A DNA stretch of 64,000 nucleotides from Reticulitermes lucifugus (Eukaryota; Arthropoda; Insecta; Blattodea; Rhinotermitidae). Within the stretch, counting starts at the first letter, position 1, and every line of letters begins with the position of its first letter. The translations under genes were made by a program, and so were the position numbers. The notes beneath the pieces were generated by a model. The model ran no database searches and had not been told where the DNA came from. It saw only the letters and a program-made list of their open reading frames with translations. Below, piece after piece: positions 59,336-64,000 of this stretch. The stretch covers positions 1 to 64,000 of the forward strand of contig JAKCWW010000125.1 of the NCBI GenBank assembly GCA_026260175.1, written 5' to 3'.

Positions 59336-61934
59336 ATGCTTATGATCAGCCTTCGCAAAAAAAAAAAACATTTCAAAACCTAACCCACATGACACTAATA
59401 TTTCAGCGTAATTACATAAACCCTTAAAGAATGATTGCGTTGCTGTGCCGTGCTAAACGATGTTGAATTAAATTCATTTCAGACTTTCTCCTTTTCAAAG
59501 TCCGTTACGATGACACCAGTCAGCTAGTGTCCGGGCAGCTTTGTTTCCCTAAGTTGTCACTTTAACCTTTCCTGGTCCTCTTACCTCACGGATTTCTAAA
59601 GGCCTTTGTAGAACTTTCTTTTACTTCTCAAATTCTGTTCGTTTCTCCATTCTTTTCAATTTCCTCTTCCGATTTCCGTTTTCTTTTATTCTTCGTTTTT
59701 GCTCCATTTTGTGTCTCCAGGGTATGCCGTCCATCTTGTTGCTTTGTACAGTGCACCTCAACCTTCAATTTTACCTTTCAGAATTCTAAGTATAGGCCTA
59801 CATAGGCGGGCAGGACAATACATTTTAAGTATTTATATAAGTTCTGAAAAAAGAAGGACAAGCCTCCAGAGTATATGAAACATAATTTAAAATATCGACT
59901 TCCAAGAGTTTAGAAACACAAGAACGAAAGAAATGTAAAATTGTATTTCTGTATTAAAAGAAAGTAGTTCCTATAACACATAATATATTTTATTCCTGGT
60001 TATTGAACTATGTCTATTCAAATTCTTATATTATATAGCGTGAAATGTTAAGATAATTATGAAGGATGACAAGAATGTGGCGTGGAAGTGAGTAAGAGAT
60101 CTTAAGGTAAACTGTGGCACACTCCAGGCCGTGATACGAACAACTGAGATTGGCTAAAATATCTATGTGTAGAATTCAAATTAATAAAAATAATTAATTG
60201 TGTTGTGTTGTGGCTGTGAATAACTTGTTGAGGACAGGCTCCATGTGCAGGGTCTTGTGCATAAGGAACAAATCTTTTGGTTTTACCTCGTCACCAGCTC
60301 AGCGACTATCAACGGCTCACCACGGAATAAGTCATTTATTTTCCAGTGCAAGTGAAGCTAATTCTGACAAAGATGCTCATCCGTTTAGGTTCATGCTACA
60401 GTGATTCAGCCTCACAGCGTTCCGTTAGACCGTACGTACACCCAATGGCGCAGACTCCTCAGCATATCAGTCGCACCTGTGTCACCAGGCATGCACTTCA
60501 TCACAAACGGTGCAGTCATGAGATGATTTACACATTCAGTACACGAGAATACTCCTTTGTGTTGACATCAGTGGTCGCAGGCAGTTCCTAATATTCCTAC
60601 GTGTTTATTCGTCTCACTTGCATCAATTCCCCTTCCTTCAATGCTGATCTGTGCAAGTTACAAATAGCAAACATGATACTTAGGTTAAAACCCCATCAAG
60701 TCCACTCCCATAAACAAAGTTTTCCACATGACTTGTACGTGTATTTACAGAACATTCCTTCGGCCGAAATGCGTCTGAAGTAATGTACAATTTCTCTCAC
60801 CTAGGCTGACAGTGTGATTTTGCTGTCGAGTCACTGTTAGCAATTTTCCCAAACGTAAGCAAATTTTCATCGGTGTTTTGTAAAGAATGTCACGCTCTTA
60901 ATATGGAAAGGATAAGCTTTGGTTAATCGATTCGCCCGTTGGCTCTTAGCGTATTTGACGACATTGTTAAAAGTGCTGATTTCCTTTACGTGTAGTGAGA
61001 GATGAAATTACTTTTTATATGGTGCATTTTAAATGACCCGAAAGGAAGCATCATGACATTTTAAAAGGTGCAAATAAAGAATCTACCTAGCACGAGTGAA
61101 AAATACCACAAAATATCAGCGTTAATACAAAGAGTGCCTGTCTTCAATTACATCCGGCTTTACCCTGCGTAAATGAAGCCTGGTAGTAATGACGCGGAAT
61201 TTTCGACGTCTAATATATAAAATCTACGGTTTCGTTCTCCCTCAAAAGAAACAACAAAACGGCATGTTTAACCTCTGTCATACTTACGACTTTTTACTAT
61301 GGGGTGGTTACGTGTTAGATGACAGAAGCTGGATTTATGGCAGCAGCAGTACTTTTATCTTTGCCACAAGTTGTGTACTTATCCTGGAATATATACATCA
61401 TGTAATCCCAATAGGTAGGACTACTGCGAGCTATTTTTCTCGGGAATAAGACGGCCGAAAATTGCAGCTAATCATAACCTAACTCAGTGTTGAAGTCAAG
61501 AATGTGTAAATTTCCCTGCATTTTATAGAGACTTCTTAATATCTGATAGTTTTGCACAGGACATATTGGCCCTATACTTTACAAGCCTCTTGTCTCCACA
61601 TAAATATCACCGAAAATCATACAATTATTATATTGTACGCGCCCGCAAATTTCCAAATTGTCTGTCCCTACAATTCTAATGTAATTCACAGTTGCAATAT
61701 ACAAAGTTAGTACTAGTTACTCACCACATATTAAGATCTAGCCATTAATCAGAATTTCTCTGTTGACACCCGGATTTATTTTTCACTCAATCCATTGTTT
61801 ATAAATTTGACAGCGTCACCCAACTATTAAGTCTGAGCTAAGCCTCTCTGTATGCGGCTAAAAACCAATACATCCCAAGACCTTATATGTTCCGGGAATA
61901 AGAAAATCTTATATTTAGAGAACTAAAATCTTTT
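59336..61934. other. Unassigned DNA
   Basis: A poly-A run lies at 59358-59369. Short frames (60198-60591, 61189-61449) have no recognisable domain. No RNA gene or repeat seen. Confidence 0.5.
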
Positions 61935-62085
61935 GCACGGGAAACCGGCCTACGCAGGTCCATACAGACACAGAAATAATGGAGATGTACCTCCATTCCC
62001 ACAGTAGGTTTCGAAACTACAATCCCCGTATTGGAGCGGCCACAGACAGTACAGGTCTTCCACAACGTGGCCACTGCAATCAAAA
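61935..62085 (-). mobile_element. SINE C-like fragment
   Basis: Minus-strand AGTGGCCACGTTGTGGAAGA, then GGGGATTGTAGTTTCGAAAC (box-B-like) and GGGAATGGAGGTACATC. The order of head elements is that of SINE C but the sequence is strongly diverged. Confidence 0.5.
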
Positions 62086-62939
62086 TTTATGTGTAAATAC
62101 TCTTTACAATTCTGTACTTGTAGCGTGCCTTTCTATATTCCAGACCAAACTTCTAATTCCGTATGTCAGGTATTCCATTTTGTATGCATACTCTTCTACA
62201 AAACCTGTTAAAGCATTTGGAAATGAGAGACAAGCTCTCGATTTCTCTCTCTTTCGTCCTAGCTGTTGAATTTCTTCTGTCACTTATAGTCATGAAGGAG
62301 GAGGTCTCCTATAAGTGGATACCTTGCACCTCATTTCACCATTGTTCCCTCTTTTATTCTTTCTCATAACGGCTGTCTCAGCAGAATGTAACAAAGGAAC
62401 AGTGACTTCGAAATTCGTTCATCCACAGAACAGAGAATAGCGTGGAATATCTCATTTACTTGCGAACGAGGGACGAACTTTCAATACTGCAACAGATCTC
62501 ACCGTAGAGAAATCTAAATCTAATTCCATACCAAGCCTTTTAAGGGCCTTCTTCTAACATTTAACACGAACCACGTCATTACAAGAAAAGATGAAATGCG
62601 CACAGAATTTCATAAAAGGTGGCAATGTCTTCAGTTTGTTACCACCCAACAGCTCGAGTCATTTCCTGGTCGCCTGTTGATTAGGCTACATTTAACAGCA
62701 TGTGCCGCTGTCTCGTTTCCATTTTATTTCTTTTAGCACGTTGTGTCATTCTGTTGTTTTCACGTGATTTCTACGTCACAACCTGTGCCACCAGTTGCTT
62801 TTTGTAGCCAATATTTGACACCCACTTTTATTTCCTTTCCTTTGTTCATTACCATTTAATAACCTGTGTCATTGTCTTATTCATTTACTTAAAATAATGC
62901 GAAGCCAAATTACATCACAACTATCACCACCCGTTCATT
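62086..62939. other. Unassigned AT-rich DNA
   Basis: No gene recognised. Pyrimidine-rich stretches only. Confidence 0.5.
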
Positions 62940-62985
62940 ACACACAATTTAACAGTCGAATTAGCGTCGTTAAATAAACAAAGTG
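62940..62985 (+). mobile_element. SINE B tail fragment
   Basis: CACACAATTTAACAGTC followed by TAGCGTCGTTAAATAAACAA, an exact copy of the family tail. The head and most of the body are missing. Confidence 0.55.
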
Positions 62986-63075
62986 AAATATTACTCAAAC
63001 ATAAAACACTCAACCAACAAATGCACTCTTACTATTATTATTATTTTAGATATTATATACAATCCCTGTAAACCA

Positions 63076-63118
63076 GTCCAACATGTTTCGATCTCTTCCT
63101 GGGATCATCATCAGGGAC
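63076..63118 (-). ncRNA. Hammerhead ribozyme-like motif (left arm)
   Basis: Helix I GUCC, core CUGAUGA, U, helix II GAUC-CCAGGAAGA-GAUC, GAA, palindromic ACAUGU, U at position 17, helix I GGAC. Helix I and II pair fully. U17 fits the NUH cleavage rule but usually cleaves more slowly than C17. Confidence 0.7.
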
Positions 63119-63448
63119 ACGTGTGAGAGTATAAATTACATAAACTAAAATCAACAATATAAGTACATGTTAAGACTACAAAATATATAAAAGGTGGATA
63201 AAATTGTTGACGATCACTTCGGGGTGGATCCCAGGTCTACTGCAAATTAATGTTAAAAAATAAGTTAATTAATTACATTAAATTAGTTTAATTTAATTAA
63301 CTTAATGTTTTTAACATTAATTTGCAGTAGACCAGGGATCAACTCCGAAGTGATCGCCTACAATGTTGTCCATCTTTTATACGTTTTATAGTTTTAACAT
63401 GTACTTATATTGTTGGTTTTAGTTGATGTAATTTATACTCTCACAATT

Positions 63449-63491
63449 GTCCCTGATGATGATCTCAGGAAGTGATCGAAACATGTTGAAC
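63449..63491 (+). ncRNA. Hammerhead ribozyme-like motif (right arm)
   Basis: Same layout as the left arm: CUGAUGA, U, GAUC-UCAGGAAGU-GAUC, GAA, ACAUGU, U17. Helix I is GUCC against GAAC, so one of four pairs is lost. Confidence 0.65.
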
Positions 63492-63562
63492 TGGTTTACA
63501 GGGATTGTATATAATATCTAAAATAATAATAATAATAATAGTGCATTTGTTGGTTGAGTGTT

Positions 63563-63872
63563 CTGTGTTTGATTCATGACGATGCACGGTATGCATAATA
63601 TAAAATGAAATATTACTATTACAGTTTTTCCAACACTGATAATCCTATTCAAACAGATTTTTTTTCACAAAATATAGGTGCAATTGTACTAAACTCTAAC
63701 AACTGCAAAATTGCCTCTACGTCAACCATGAATGCTTGTTAAGTTTCCTTCTAATATTCTTTCGATTTCTATGTGATACTCTAACACCCATTACTCATGT
63801 AATAATTGGAAATGTGACACGTTTGTCTACAAGAAAAAGATGACTGTTTTCTTGGTAGTATTATATAAGGAA
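63563..63872. other. Unassigned AT-rich DNA
   Basis: No recognisable features. Confidence 0.5.
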
Positions 63873-64000
63873 GGCCGATCTCAGTGGCCGCGCGGTATAA
63901 GGCTTTGGTCTGCGGCCGCTCGCTTGCTGGGATTGCGGTTTCGAATCCCGCCTGCCTCTTGTGAGGTTTGTGTATTGTCAGGCTGATCCCACTTCCATAG
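63873..64000 (+). mobile_element. SINE C copy, cut by window end
   Basis: Head GGCCGATCTCAGTGGCCGCG, then CTCGCTTGCTGGGATTGCGG and TTTCGAATCCCGCCTGCC (box B) with CTCTTGTGAGGTTTGTG. This is the best preserved SINE C head in the window; the body runs off the end. Confidence 0.8.

Larger units (their letters stand above)
63005..63562. repeat. Fold-back element, hammerhead family 1 (copy 3)
   Basis: Two arms of about 265 bp are highly similar inverted copies around a short A/T centre (about 63270-63300). The ends read AACACTCAACCAAC and GTTGGTTGAGTGTT. The family motif CCAACAAATGCAC lies at 63014-63026, with its complement at 63541-63553. An ATT/AAT trinucleotide run sits at the same place in both arms. 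Each arm carries a hammerhead-like motif facing outward. High arm similarity suggests recent insertion or continuing gene conversion. Confidence 0.85.

Noticed and set aside
11052-63990. Functional tRNA genes at the box A/box B pairs
   Set aside because: None folds into a full cloverleaf with an acceptor stem; each is the head of a longer repeat present in several copies.

Overview
The window looks like intergenic or long-intron DNA from a large, AT-rich insect genome. Several dispersed repeats match, from memory, families common in cockroach (blattodean, Periplaneta-like) sequence: a tRNA-headed SINE with a conserved ~150-bp body, and LINE 3' ends with (TTAG)n or (GAAT)n tails. That assignment is an inference. 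I recognise no intact host protein-coding gene. One 65-bp splice-flanked segment (42788-42852) is the only candidate host exon. No rRNA, true tRNA gene or CRISPR array was seen.

Five kinds of short interspersed elements recur on both strands. SINE A lies at 832, 11052, 12208, 25426, 39368, 44480, 48424 and 48755. SINE B, with the tail GCGTCGTTAAATAAA, lies at 2375, 19402, 27930, 46848 and 49885, with detached tails at 36285 and 62940. SINE C lies at 5810, 47632, 58062, 61935 and, cut by the window end, 63873. Single SINE-like copies of other types lie at 38807 and 45560. Older material includes LINE 3' ends (33706-34560, 36755, 37375, 49575, 50155, 56250), a Tigger-like transposase remnant (18032), another degraded transposase (30795), hAT-type end fragments (5109, 15040, 23948) and two MITE-like inverted repeats (13539, 57203).

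The most interesting content is a set of fold-back elements whose arms carry hammerhead-ribozyme-like motifs. Family 1 (29842-30237, 36957-37687, 63005-63562) has near-complete palindromes, a shared end motif CCAAC-N-AATGCAC, and outward-facing motifs with CUGANGA, a helix II hairpin, GAA plus a self-complementary ACAUGU-type helix III, and a matching helix I. Family 2 (530-775, 7651-7800, 8932-8990, 36321-36537, 59205-59335) has GAAACGTC cores and is mostly decayed. Hammerheads are known in Penelope-like elements and retrozymes, which makes these the likely source class.

Other structure: a minisatellite with an exact 102-bp higher-order period (38531-38806), two purine-rich tracts (12835-13115, 39985-40375), two decayed tetranucleotide landscapes (14180-14810, 28678-28970), and an assembly gap inside a CA repeat (52093-52143). 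The remaining intervals are AT-rich DNA where I saw nothing I can name.
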